NCBI GenBank assembly: GCA_021014325.1
Contig: CM037472.1
Span: 17,035,063 to 17,099,062, forward strand
Direction: 5' to 3'
DNA length: 64,000 nt
Source: Plazaster borealis
Lineage: Eukaryota; Echinodermata; Asteroidea; Forcipulatida; Labidiasteridae
The notes beneath the pieces are model-generated. The model saw nothing but the letters and a program-made list of their open reading frames with translations, had not been told where the DNA came from and made no database searches. The position numbers and the translations under genes were made by a program. Of the stretch, positions 55,801 through 59,435 are shown piece after piece (the stretch's first letter is position 1; the number at the start of each line of letters is the position of its first letter).

Positions 55801-58780
55801 CAATCTTGCAGACTGATAGCGTCTCAGTTTTGCTTCAGTGATTAACCGTTTTAAGATTCATTAAAAATGTATTGAGATAATGACTCGAACGATGGTCATT
55901 TAGCTCTGGAAACAGTTCCAAGGTGTAATTAGCGAGTTGGAGGAAATTGCAAAATAAACAGTGGCGCAAAGACTTCACACTTGCACCCAAGTGTTCTGTT
56001 TTTCTCTGGCTCCAAGTGAGCAAAATTTCTCAAAGGTTTGTTATGATTTCTGATATGTATTCGAAGACAGTTAGGTGTGCGAGAGGGGCGGTTAGTTAGC
56101 TTGGACTTTCTTCTTTTACAGTGTAATTTGTGATGTAATAGAAGCCTACAGCTTTGATTGTTGGAATTCTTTTGAATTGCTTGTTGTGATTGACGATTCA
56201 GAAAACAATGGTGCTGTCCATGGATCAGCCATTTTTTCCCATTAAAATCAATGCAATCAAAGTGAGGCTGATTGGGAAAATAGTCTGGCCCCGTTTTTTC
56301 AATTAGAATCAGTATTCGTTATTGTGCGTGTGAATACAGGGGAGATGGCAGAATTTAAATTTGCGCCCTCAGCTCTATTTAGGTTAAAGGACTAATTAAT
56401 AGCGGCAGTAATAATGAAATCATTAAAATTCAACACCTTGTTATAATAGCAAAACAAAACTTACCAGACTCAGTGGGATCATTGTGGGCGGGGCGGGGGG
56501 GGGGATACTTTGACCTTTGAAGAAGGCAAACTTATGCTTTGTTTAACTTGAATTTTACAAAATTTGAGAAACGTAGACAACCTCTCCAATCTGTAATTCC
56601 CGCAGTCACCGTGTCTTCCTGTTATTTTCTCATTCGAAATGCCCTTGTGTAATTGGTAATGGCTGACGCATGGTTAAATACCGCACGAATGTTTGCACTT
56701 GTACAATGAATTCTTCGCTAGCTGATGGCATTCTCCTGCAAGACGATCTAGGTTAAAGCCTTGAATTAGAGACTCATTCAATTCGTCAAGCCTCTAGAAA
56801 CGGAGTGGTAATCCTTGAGTTGTATCAAGGATGGCAGCTTTTCTTGAAGAACACAATCAAGATGTGTGCATGTATTATGGAATAATTAAGAACACTGAAC
56901 ATGTTTTTCTTCTTCAAGTTGTGATGTGCTCTATATTCTTTTCTCCGAGGGCTGTGCCTTTTCTTTGCGATCCAGACTTGATGTTTATTCGACCTTTGTT
57001 TTCAGTCCAGTGAAACGAAAGGGGGGTTGATGATTTGATAGGTTGTCTGACACCCTGACCCCCATTCTGCCAAAAGCTGAAATTTATTTAGTCCAACATT
57101 ACACGTCATACGGACTGAATGTGCAGGATATAGACAATAACAGGAATATATTTAGTGTATTTTAAAATTAGTTTACGTTAGTAGTCAGATACTGTATTAA
57201 GTTAAGATGAATTTGACTAACCGAATGTATTTAATAATAATATCAGATTTGGTTTTAAGTGTTGTCACATACAGAAATGTGATTATTGCTAATTGTTTTC
57301 CATTCTTTTGATTTATAAGTTTTGATTTTTCAAATTGTATGGGATGAAGCTCTGAGTGTGTTTGAACCATGAAAACAAAACAGTAACAAGTTTTTAAAAA
57401 GCCTTGATTGTATGTTAGACAAGGCAAAAGTGAATTTAGAAGTGGTAGGATTTGAAACTTTGCATGGTGGAGACACAATCTAGTACGGTTTACTGCAATA
57501 CCATGTACATGAATAGGAATTGAAACTTTGCATGGTGGAGATACAATCTAGTACGGTTTACTGTAACACCATGTACATGAGTAGGATTTGAAACTTTGCA
57601 TGGTGGAGATACAATCTAGTAAAGTTTGCGTTAACACCATGTACATGAGTAGGGTTTGAAACTTTGCATGGTGGAGACACAATCTAGTACGGTTTACTGT
57701 AACACCATGTACATGAGTAGGATTTGAAACTTTGCATGGTGGAGATACAATCTAGTACGGTTTACTGTAACACCATGTACATGAGTAGGATTTGAAACTT
57801 TGCATGGTGGAGATACAATCTAGTACGGTTTACTGTAACACCATGTACATGAGTAGGATTTGAAACTTTGCATGGTGGAGATACAATCTAGTACGGTTTA
57901 CTGTAACACCATGTACATGAGTAGGATTTGAAACTTTGCATGGTGGAGATACAATCTAGTAAAGTTTGCGTTAACACCATGTACATGAGTAGGGTTTGAA
58001 ACTTTGTATGGTGGAGACACAATCTAGCAAGGTTTACTGTAACATGTACATGAAATATCTCTCTATATGACTGTTCTGAAAAGAACTATTGTGCATGAAC
58101 TTGACGTTTCGATCACTGTAGCTTGGAAGCCTGTGAAAAACTTTATACAAGGTGCTGCCATCCAATTTTTGTTGTTTCACTCTTAAAACTCGTTGGTCAG
58201 AACCTACCCGGATTCCGGATCCCGTATAGGGACCGACCCATTTCGGGTCAGCATGACCCGGAATTTGTGTTAAAATAACTCAGAAATTGGGAAAACTGAC
58301 GCAGAATCTGAGTCTGAATGCCATCTTTTGACCAGTTTCCGGGGTCAGGCTGACCCAGAAATGGGTCAGGCCCCGTGGGACCCGGAGTCTTGGTCAAACT
58401 GACCTGGGAGCTTTCAGAGTGTAATGTGCACAACTTATCCAAGTATTCAGAACACACAGGTTGATGGTACTGTCCTACCAGAGGACACATTATCATTGTA
58501 AAGTGGCATGGTCGAGGTCACAAGCCTTTAGCACTGGCTTTAGGCTGGGATTCGAACCCAGAGGTCATGACTATACTTGCTTAGGATTTTGTTTTGTCTG
58601 TTTTACACATTGTTTTGCATGCATAATGGATTATATCTCTGCAAACTGCTCGCAATACATATTTATATGCTTGTTAATCTGTATGGACTCTATTTCTTTG
58701 ATTGGCAGCCCAAGCCGGCTAAGAGAGGATCAGCAACAGCTTCACTAAAAGATCTGGACAAAATGCCGACAACAAAATGA
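2666..58780 (+). CDS. NDUFAF5: NDUFAF5 (complex I assembly factor 5), 3' part of gene, five exons
   Basis: The C-terminal 165 codons are spread over five exons: 2666-2776, 26560-26646, 45278-45422, 52292-52374 and 58709-58780. Every junction has AG/GT consensus, phases are compatible (0, 0, 1, 0), and the joined frame is open to a TGA stop. Recognisable family segments in order are [20 protein letters not shown], a GF-P-ISPF segment, [63 protein letters not shown] and a basic tail with [15 protein letters not shown]5 is a class I methyltransferase-fold protein of the mitochondrial matrix face of the inner membrane. It is known to hydroxylate an arginine of the complex I subunit NDUFS7 early in peripheral-arm assembly. 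The human protein is about 345 residues, so the N-terminal half (transit peptide and nucleotide-binding motif) lies upstream of this window. No frameshift or in-frame stop is seen, so the locus looks functional. The gene spans at least 56 kb here because of repeat-rich introns. Confidence 0.95.
3228..3423. mobile_element. hAT-like MITE with CAGGGGCGGATCCAGG ends
   Basis: The termini CAGGGGCGGATCCAGG and CCTGGATCCGCGCCTG are near-perfect inverted repeats. CAGGGG-type termini are typical of hAT non-autonomous elements. The interior has long C/T and G runs. A TCCAG pentamer is present at both flanks, but a full 8 bp target duplication is not evident. Confidence 0.7.
3471..3836 (+). mobile_element. 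TTAA-type foldback MITE, family A, complete copy
   Basis: A 366 bp element is flanked by TTAA on both sides (3467-3470 and 3837-3840). The ends AGGCATTGAACACGTTTGGT and ACCAAACGTGTACAGTGCCT are inverted repeats. The centre contains the palindrome ACTTCTTGCAAGAAGT. Further copies lie at 9151-9495 and 37802-38173. It is non-coding. Confidence 0.85.
4030..4157. mobile_element. Diverged relative of the 2211-2355 foldback
   Basis: Ends CTGTGGCCATAACCGAAT and TTTGGACACGGCC, with internal CGGCTACATATGGCC and CATAGCCATAGCCGAAG arms, follow the same layout as the 2211-2355 element but with many substitutions. Confidence 0.45.
4558..4774. mobile_element. Possible short TIR element (AAATGACATCA ends)
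   Basis: An exact 11 bp inverted repeat, AAATGACATCA at 4558-4568 and its complement at 4764-4774, encloses about 195 bp. Inner hairpin GGAGAAAATGGA...TATTTTCTCC is also visible. No second copy was found in the window, so element status is tentative. Confidence 0.3.
4924..4962. repeat. (ATTT)n microsatellite
   Basis: An imperfect run of TTTA units. A shorter AAAT run, the opposite-strand equivalent, follows at about 5008-5032. Confidence 0.8.
5420..5622. repeat. GTTGT-rich imperfect microsatellite/minisatellite
   Basis: About 200 bp is built from TGTTGTGTTG and TGTTTTGTGC blocks. It is almost free of A and C on the + strand apart from scattered substitutions. It keeps several reading frames open on both strands (Cys/Val-rich on +, Thr/Gln/His-rich on -), which explains the ORFs there. 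These are not genes. Confidence 0.9.
6190..6660 (+). mobile_element. tRNA-derived SINE interrupted by a hairpin MITE
   Basis: A pol III box A-like sequence, TGGCCGAGCGGTCAAGCGC, starts the SINE at about 6197. The body resumes after the inserted element with GGTGTTTCTGATCAGC, a box B-like GGATTCGACTA and the shared tail (CTTCGTCCTTCGGATGGGAC, GTAACCCAG). The order matches the uninterrupted copy at 40286-40650. The 3' end is diverged and its limit approximate. Confidence 0.7.
6234..6432. mobile_element. Hairpin MITE (family D) inserted in a SINE
   Basis: Ends TTTCATAGAGCTGCTTAAGC and GCTTAAGCAGCTCTATGAAA are inverted repeats enclosing about 150 bp. The direct repeat CTCAAGCTCTGG / CTCAAGCGCTGG (6222-6233 and 6433-6444) flanks the insertion and looks like a target-site duplication. 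Relatives lie at 24046-24222, 34432-34616 and 54148-54284. Confidence 0.8.
9151..9495 (+). mobile_element. TTAA-type foldback MITE, family A, 5'-truncated copy
   Basis: Nearly identical to 3471-3836, with the same ACTTCTTGCAAGAAGT centre and a right end ACCAAACGTGTACGATACCT followed by TTAA. The left terminal ~20 bp with the AGGCACTG end is missing. Confidence 0.8.
9958..10434 (+). repeat. Direct duplication, copy 1 (~475 bp)
   Basis: The sequence from GGTTTGTAGATTGTC through a poly-G run to ATTTCACCAAGTGATT recurs at 10745-11216 with few differences, mainly in the G-run length and one indel near the start. No terminal repeats are seen and no coding potential is evident. Confidence 0.9.
10745..11216 (+). 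repeat. Direct duplication, copy 2 (~470 bp)
   Basis: Second copy of 9958-10434, about 787 bp downstream in the same orientation. The 310 bp spacer between the copies is unique here. Confidence 0.9.
12443..13095. repeat. 38 bp minisatellite, about 17 units, with higher-order structure
   Basis: The unit core is TGGCGTAACTTTCATGGGGG followed by ACAATGTGTTTTTGGCAC, about 38 bp. Unit variants (GTGCTGGAG, CACTGGCG, CACTGGGG, CACTGGAG) recur in the same order with a period of about 226 bp (GTGCTGGAG at 12480 and 12706), i.e. six units. The last five or so units are more diverged (GGCGGCAATGTGTTATT). Confidence 0.92.
14548..14850 (+). mobile_element. tRNA-derived SINE
   Basis: A box A-like stretch (GTTATGGTCGAGCGTTCTCT), box B-like GGGTTCCAATCCCGGTCATC, and a body with CCTTGAGCAGGACGCTTAAC and GGTAAATGGGTACCTGTG are shared with 27131-27492. 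It ends at an ATTATTATT tail. It is non-coding; ORFs over it are shadows. Confidence 0.8.
15382..15925 (+). mobile_element. Second SINE-like family, 3' part, with an inserted TTAA MITE
   Basis: CACATGACTCAGGGGAAAGT, a CAGTGCGAACACACATCGGTGT segment and GATGCAAGTTTAA-type end parallel 16050-16125 and 46279-46352. The 3' end is split at a TTAA by the family B element 15546-15901. The remainder (CATTTATTAACATC) follows it. Confidence 0.6.
15546..15901 (+). mobile_element. TTAA-type foldback MITE, family B, copy 1
   Basis: A 356 bp element with ends AGGAACATTACAGAATTGGT and ACCAGTTCTGTAACGTTCCT, flanked by TTAA on both sides (15542-15545 and 15902-15905). The centre holds CGCTCATGAGCG. Unoccupied versions of the target (CAAATTTAACATCTATTAA) are visible at about 16866 and 46341, confirming TTAA duplication on insertion. 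Confidence 0.9.
15940..16125 (+). mobile_element. SINE-like element, second family
   Basis: CCTCTAGCTGCTGGGCAAGC, AATGGCAAAGGTTGGGAGTT, box B-like GAGTTCAAATCCAAC and then CACATGACTCGGGAGTTACG match 46399-46520. A family C foldback follows immediately. Confidence 0.6.
16126..16447. mobile_element. TTAA-type foldback MITE, family C, copy 1
   Basis: The right end CAATAGTGTACAGGGCCTTT is followed by a TTAA, and the centre is TTTTTATCGCGCGTGATAAA. The internal AAACCTGTGAAAGTTTAAGC and TTGGTCATCGAGGTCACGAG segments are shared with families A and B. The left end is degenerate. Confidence 0.65.
16655..16760. repeat. Foldback with TGACGTTTCGA arms
   Basis: GGCCTGACGTTTCGACCTC is mirrored by GGTTCGAAACGTCAAGCC about 80 bp away, and internal TAAATGACAACA pairs with TGGTGTCATTAA. 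This is probably a small non-autonomous element. Confidence 0.45.
17216..17258. repeat. Perfect 19 bp hairpin
   Basis: CACTCCAGATGGTCGAGTG (17216-17234) and its exact complement (17240-17258) are separated by CTAGC. It lies at the start of a SINE-like segment whose tRNA-like 5' end is one arm. Confidence 0.85.
17240..17420 (+). mobile_element. tRNA-derived SINE fragment
   Basis: Box B-like GGGTTCGAATCCTGGCCGTG is followed by CCTTGAGCGCGACACTTTAC and TCAAATTGCTTTTATCC, the same block order as the other SINEs. Limits are approximate. Confidence 0.6.
20904..20945. repeat. 21 bp tandem duplication
   Basis: TTTCACTAATGCACCAAGATC is repeated once directly, with a single A/G difference. Confidence 0.8.
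22030..22233. mobile_element. Foldback MITE with TTATAGACGATRTGACCTC ends
   Basis: TTATAGACGATGTGACCTCT at the left is mirrored by AGAGGTCATATCGTCTATAA at the right. Inner arms GCCGGGCAAG... and ...TTTTGCCCGGCGAC are also complementary. The interior is GC-rich relative to the flanks and includes TGACGTCA. It is similar in design to 60869-61043. Confidence 0.75.
22877..23465. repeat. Diverged tandem repeat, about 4 units of 120-160 bp
   Basis: Units start at CTCTCCAGT.GACCTC near 22877, 23032, 23187 and 23314. They share GGTTCTTGTCACGCAATCT, GAATTGGTTCTTCG, GAGGATATCATTGGTTCC and TTCAAATTTCGTGCACAATA. The ORF at 23110-23466 runs across it and is not a gene. Confidence 0.85.
23536..23841 (-). 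CDS. Unassigned antisense ORF, 101 residues (possible gene or retro-fragment)
   Basis: I do not recognise this protein. It starts at an ATG with good vertebrate-type context (GCCATGG) and runs 101 codons to a stop, in a composition more like a soluble protein than the surrounding junk ORFs: charged N-terminal half ([20 protein letters not shown]), then a [12 protein letters not shown] region. It ends with [12 protein letters not shown], which loosely resembles an RCC1-type repeat (CG.NH.LAL). No continuing exon on the minus strand was found at lower coordinates. It lies inside an NDUFAF5 intron in antisense orientation. It could be a single exon of a nested gene, a decayed retrocopy, or chance. 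Confidence 0.3.
   Translation of the reverse strand: MASCRTPDRETMNNIKTIDDQLMLEEVGTINKYVVDHCLLGFKCGKEEKTSTKSLNADGQTEAVDFQRVLLYPENFNIFKQFSLAHCGSNHILAVKQMNCS
24046..24222. mobile_element. Hairpin MITE, family D, copy 2
   Basis: TTTCATAAAGTTGTTAAGCA at the left pairs with CTGCTTACTGGCTTTATGAA at the right, and the right flank AACAGGGCCCTG is as in other copies. It is more diverged than the 6234-6432 copy. Confidence 0.65.
24945..25085 (+). mobile_element. SINE 3' fragment
   Basis: TTTCTGGTTCACATTGCAAG, CACCCTTGTTTACAGGTTTC, GGCTTGCGAGCCACAGTGAT and AAGTTCACTGG match the 3' half of the SINE at 40286-40650. The 5' pol III promoter half is absent, as is usual for truncated copies. Confidence 0.7.
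25764..25841. repeat. 39 bp tandem duplication, two exact copies
   Basis: GGACGTATTCTGTTATGGAA followed by TTAATGTTCACTGAAGTCC occurs twice head-to-tail without a visible difference, so the duplication is recent. Confidence 0.9.
26560..26646 (+). CDS. NDUFAF5: NDUFAF5 coding exon
   Basis: This is an 87 bp exon of 29 codons, phase 0 at both ends, with acceptor TGCAAAG and donor GTAAGT. It encodes [10 protein letters not shown], then [19 protein letters not shown]. This continues the EREG of the previous exon into the family's EREGGF-P-ISPF sequence. The exon is too short to stand out by length, and the longest ORF over it is in a different frame. The assignment therefore rests on family similarity plus splice sites, which agree to the base. 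Confidence 0.95.
27131..27492 (+). mobile_element. tRNA-derived SINE, near full length
   Basis: Box A TGGCCGAGCGGTTAGTGC and box B GGTTCGAATCC have tRNA-like spacing for an internal pol III promoter. The body has CCTTGAGCAAGACACTTAAC and AGAGGTAAATGGGTACCTGT, then GCGCTGTGTAAGAGCC and an (ATT)n tail. This is the best preserved copy of the type also at 14548-14850. Confidence 0.88.
28748..28830. repeat. (TTA)n microsatellite, about 27 units
   Basis: A nearly uninterrupted TTA run forms the tail of the minus-strand SINE. It gives poly-Leu, poly-Ile and poly-Asn reading frames, which are not genes. Confidence 0.95.
29121..29345. mobile_element. CACTRCAAAAA-end MITE, first insertion in the SINE
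   Basis: Left end CACTACAAAAATTGGGGTGT and right end ACACCCCAATTTTTGCAGTG are inverted repeats. The inner TTAAAATTGA / TCAATTTTAA arms also pair. About 225 bp and non-coding. Confidence 0.75.
29361..29600. mobile_element. CACTGCAAAAA-end MITE, second insertion in the SINE
   Basis: Left CACTGCAAAAAATAATAACA and right ACACCCAGTTTTTGCTGTGC are related inverted ends of the same type as 29121-29345. The interior is rich in ACACCAA/TTGGTGT foldbacks. Confidence 0.7.
30614..30743. mobile_element. Long near-perfect hairpin element (~130 bp)
   Basis: GGGCCCAATTTCATGGCTCT and GCTTACCACATAATTCTGCG on the left are mirrored by CGCAGAATTATGTGGTAAGC and CATGAAATTGGACCCA on the right. The arms are about 45 bp with a loop of about 35 bp. 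The GGGCCCAATTTCATRG end is shared with family D. Confidence 0.85.
32839..33195 (+). mobile_element. TTAA-type foldback MITE, family B, copy 2
   Basis: A complete 357 bp copy with flanking TTAA at 32835-32838 and 33196-33199, same ends as 15546-15901 and the same CGCTCATGAGCG centre. Confidence 0.9.
33908..34379. mobile_element. MITE with CACTCTAAAAA-type ends carrying a minisatellite
   Basis: The left end ATACACTCTAAAAAACTCCT is loosely mirrored by TTTGTTTGTTAGTGTAT. The right half has GGGTCAGGCTGACCTGGAGA-type foldbacks shared with 58178-58424. The left half has expanded into the 23 bp repeat 33929-34181. Confidence 0.65.
33929..34181. repeat. 23 bp minisatellite, 11 units
   Basis: The unit is GGGTCAGGATTGACCCGGATTCC (23 bp; first 20 GGGTCAGGATTGACCCGGAT). 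It contains the inverted pair GGGTCA / TGACCC, so every unit is itself a small hairpin. Variants are C to T (GGGTTAGG) and G to A (CCCGAATT). Confidence 0.93.
34432..34616. mobile_element. Hairpin MITE, family D, copy 3
   Basis: The right end TGCTTAAGCAGCTCAATGAA then ATTGGGCCCTG is as in the other copies. The middle has TAACCAGTCACAAACTTCCA and GTTGGTAACTG. The left end is diverged. Confidence 0.6.
36683..36802. repeat. G-run/T-run tract with quadruplex potential
   Basis: About 120 bp of almost only G and T on the + strand, with at least seven runs of three or more G (GGGG, GGGGG, GGG, GGGGGG, two runs of nine or more). These could form G-quadruplexes in the nascent NDUFAF5 transcript or on the coding DNA strand. 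The Phe/Gly-rich ORF here is an artefact of composition. Confidence 0.75.
37802..38173 (+). mobile_element. TTAA-type foldback MITE, family A, copy 3
   Basis: Left end TTAA then AGGCACTGAACACGTTTGGA, centre ACTTCTTGCAAGAAGT, right end ACCAAACGTGTACGATGCC. Nearly full length; the right TTAA is slightly degenerate. Confidence 0.85.
39428..39783 (-). mobile_element. TTAA-type foldback MITE, family B, copy 3 (reverse)
   Basis: A complete 356 bp copy in the opposite orientation to 15546-15901, flanked by TTAA at 39424-39427 and 39784-39787. Confidence 0.9.
39895..40250. repeat. CTG/GTT-rich imperfect trinucleotide tract
   Basis: GCTGCTGTTG, TGCTGTTGCTGCTATGCTGC and GCTGATGCTGCTGATACTGC blocks are dense over about 350 bp. 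They create Gln/Asn-rich and Cys/Ala-rich short ORFs on the two strands. No gene is supported. Confidence 0.6.
40286..40650 (+). mobile_element. tRNA-derived SINE with AATAAT tail
   Basis: A tRNA-like head (CCGTGTCAAGTGGCTAAGAG, box B-like GGGTTTGAGCCC) is followed by CCTTGAGCAAGGTACTTTAC, CCTTCGGATGTGACC, CACCCTTGTTTACAGGTTTC and an (AAT)n tail. It serves as the uninterrupted reference for the split copies at 6190-6660 and 28743-29625. Confidence 0.85.
40730..41065 (+). pseudogene. Possible decayed coding sequence, unassigned
   Basis: Two adjacent stop-free segments in different frames read like protein. The first includes [20 protein letters not shown] before a TGA near 40866. The second, from about 40864, includes [20 protein letters not shown] and [15 protein letters not shown] and runs over 60 codons without a start Met. 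Acidic and polar composition differs from other junk frames in the window. I cannot name a family; a frameshifted remnant of a transposon ORF is one possibility. Confidence 0.25.
45278..45422 (+). CDS. NDUFAF5: NDUFAF5 coding exon
   Basis: This is a 145 bp exon that starts in phase 0 after TATGCAG and ends in phase 1 (AAA G) before GTGATG. It encodes [20 protein letters not shown], then [20 protein letters not shown] and AAAAAIYK. The [19 protein letters not shown] stretch is the strongest NDUFAF5 signature in the window. The GTGATG donor is a weaker match than the other donors, but it is the only one that restores the frame into the next exon (G plus AC giving Asp). Confidence 0.96.
45842..46194. 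mobile_element. TTAA-type foldback MITE, family C, copy 2
   Basis: TTAA then AGGGTGCAGTGTACAACATT at the left; AATGTTGTACATTCGCTCT at the right. The centre is TTTATCACTGGTGATAAAAT, and AACTTTCACAGGTTTGTTAT is shared (as complement) with 16126-16447. Confidence 0.75.
46260..46545 (+). mobile_element. SINE-like fragments, second family, tandem
   Basis: A 3' piece ending GATGCAAATTTAACATCTAT (to about 46352) is followed by a 5' piece (CCTCTAGCTACCGTCCAAGC, AGAATGGCAAAGGTTGTGGG) and another CAGTGCTTAATACA segment. The order is the same as at 15382-16125. Confidence 0.55.
46680..47050. repeat. 52 bp tandem repeat with palindromic AAGTCGACTT core
   Basis: Four to five units (about 46690, 46745, 46797, 46850, 46903) share AAGTCGACTTGTCTTGATAA and ATTTCGCCAAG.CGACTTATT. 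Scattered GTCGACTT motifs continue to about 47050. Each unit contains the 10 bp palindrome AAGTCGACTT. Confidence 0.85.
51238..51600. mobile_element. Divergent TTAA-type foldback, relative of families A-C
   Basis: The right end ACCAAACGTATACAATCCCT and internal GAAATTTTCACAGGTTAGTT resemble the other families. The centre has the inverted pair GAAACTTTTCGC / GCGTTACTGCAGTAACGTTT. The left end was not resolved. Confidence 0.35.
52292..52374 (+). CDS. NDUFAF5: NDUFAF5 coding exon
   Basis: This is an 83 bp exon entered in phase 1 after GACATTAG and left in phase 0 before GTATGT. With the G carried over from the previous exon it encodes [20 protein letters not shown], then GWKPDESQ. The [17 protein letters not shown] block is diagnostic of the family C terminus. 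A 119-residue ORF on the opposite strand over this interval is only a shadow of the exon. Confidence 0.96.
52922..53020. repeat. 25 bp minisatellite, first block (4 units)
   Basis: The unit is GGGAAAACAGTCTGGTTCCT plus GTTTA (25 bp). The same unit fills 54520-55210. This short block is preceded by sequence that recurs before the second block. Confidence 0.9.
53171..54518. mobile_element. Non-autonomous DNA transposon, 1.35 kb, inserted at a minisatellite edge
   Basis: Terminal inverted repeats AGGGGCCGATTTCACTAATG and CGTTAGTGAAATCGGCCCCT pair over 20 bp with one mismatch. Both ends are rich in GCGAT/ATCGC motifs (53200-53300 and 54470-54500), possibly subterminal binding sites. The interior is AT-rich with no transposase ORF. 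A family D hairpin (54148-54284) is nested inside. No target duplication could be fixed. Confidence 0.8.
54148..54284. mobile_element. Hairpin MITE, family D, copy 4 (nested)
   Basis: GCCGGATACCAGTCACAAAT and GTTTGGCTGGTAACCTTATT in the middle, with right end TGCTTAAGCAGCTCTATGAA then ATTGGGCCCA. It is nested inside the 53171-54518 transposon and its left arm is diverged. Confidence 0.65.
54520..55210. repeat. 25 bp minisatellite, main block (about 27 units)
   Basis: Tandem GGGAAAACAGTCTGGTTCCT plus GTTTA units, with a shorter variant (TTTCTGTCGGGAAAACAG) interspersed repeatedly. The ORF 54504-54719 reads through the repeat and has no independent support. Confidence 0.93.
57447..58055. repeat. 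68 bp tandem repeat, 9 units
   Basis: The unit starts AGGATTTGAAACTTTGCATG and ends ACCATGTACATGAGT. Units 3 and 8 share the variant AGTAAAGTTTGCGTTAAC, and units 4 and 9, which follow them, share AGGGTTTGAAAC and GGAGACACAATC. So a block of five units has itself been duplicated. Confidence 0.95.
58178..58424. mobile_element. MITE with CACTCTTAAA ends, relative of 33908-34379
   Basis: CACTCTTAAAACTC at the left and GAGCTTTCAGAGTG at the right are inverted. The interior has GGGTCAGGCTGACCCAGAAA, TGGGTCAGGCCCCG and GACGCAGAATCTG, shared with the 34200-34340 part of the other copy. Here the GGGTCA...TGACCC unit is single, not expanded. Confidence 0.7.
58709..58780 (+). CDS. NDUFAF5: NDUFAF5 terminal coding exon with stop
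   Basis: The terminal coding segment follows the acceptor GATTGGCAG. It encodes 23 residues, [20 protein letters not shown] then TTK, and a TGA stop at 58778-58780. Human NDUFAF5 has a similar Pro/basic RGSATVSF tail and ends at a comparable distance. The tail is lysine-rich and probably disordered. The frame is open upstream of the acceptor as well, but that part has no family similarity. Confidence 0.93.
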   Translation, partial: PKPAKRGSATASLKDLDKMPTTK

Positions 58781-59435
58781 CCGACATCCCTTGTGAGTTG
58801 ATAGTAATTAATCCAGCAGTGACGAGATGGGCAAGTCATTTGGAATTTGAAGTTCACTGGAGTGCATTGTGTTGACAGTATATTTTGTGTACCATCCATG
58901 AGGGCCAATGGGCAGGTATATTAAAAAGTATCCAGCCAGCATATGAAAGCCGTGAATTTCTACACTTCATTTCCACAAGTTTTGTTTCTGAAAAAACACC
59001 TTGTGACACCTTTTTTGTGTGTACATCTTAAAGGGGCTGACAGGGAATCCCAAAATGTCATCATGTTTTCTTTGTGATGGACTAGTTCTATGCAGGATGC
59101 CTCTTTCCTGAAGAATACAGCCAAACCAAACCCGTTGGTATCTCCATTTTTTACATCATCAGAGAGCCTTGAAAATTGAAGCCAGTATTTGAAACGTAAG
59201 TAAACTTTTGTAACCGTGTATTAAGGGCTATGAAGGGCTATGCAGTTGTTCATCTCTTTAGCAGCCCAAATTAATTTTCGACGTTACATTACTGATACAA
59301 GTTGGAGAGTATACGCTGTATACTGGTTTGTTCTAGCTTGTTCAGTAAATCATGGCTCATCCAAACCATGTCACTGCTTAATACAGAAGCCCACCTACTA
59401 CTTTGGGCTTTGCCAATAAATCCAAACGTTTATTT
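58781..59435 (+). other. Probable NDUFAF5 3' UTR
   Basis: Non-coding sequence follows the NDUFAF5 stop. Two possible polyadenylation hexamers are visible: ATTAAA at 58920-58925, about 140 bp after the stop, and canonical AATAAA at 59415-59420, about 635 bp after it. I see no other gene here. Which site is used cannot be decided from sequence alone, so the end given is an upper guess. Confidence 0.4.
59415..59420 (+). terminator. Candidate polyadenylation signal AATAAA
   Basis: This is the first canonical AATAAA hexamer I found downstream of the NDUFAF5 stop codon on the + strand. An ATTAAA variant lies closer, at 58920-58925. Position is the only support. Confidence 0.35.

Larger units (their letters stand above)
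52375..58708 (+). other. NDUFAF5 intron, 6.3 kb
   Basis: This is a phase-0 intron with donor GTATGT and acceptor GCAG. It is dominated by a 25 bp minisatellite split by a 1.35 kb transposon (52922-55210), a 68 bp tandem repeat (57447-58055) and a MITE (58178-58424). 55300-57400 shows no recognisable feature. Confidence 0.8.

Noticed and set aside
58504..58570. tRNA-like sequence with GGGATTCGAACCCAGAGG
   Set aside because: Resembles a box B on the minus strand, but no matching box A or acceptor stem was found; probably a SINE scrap.
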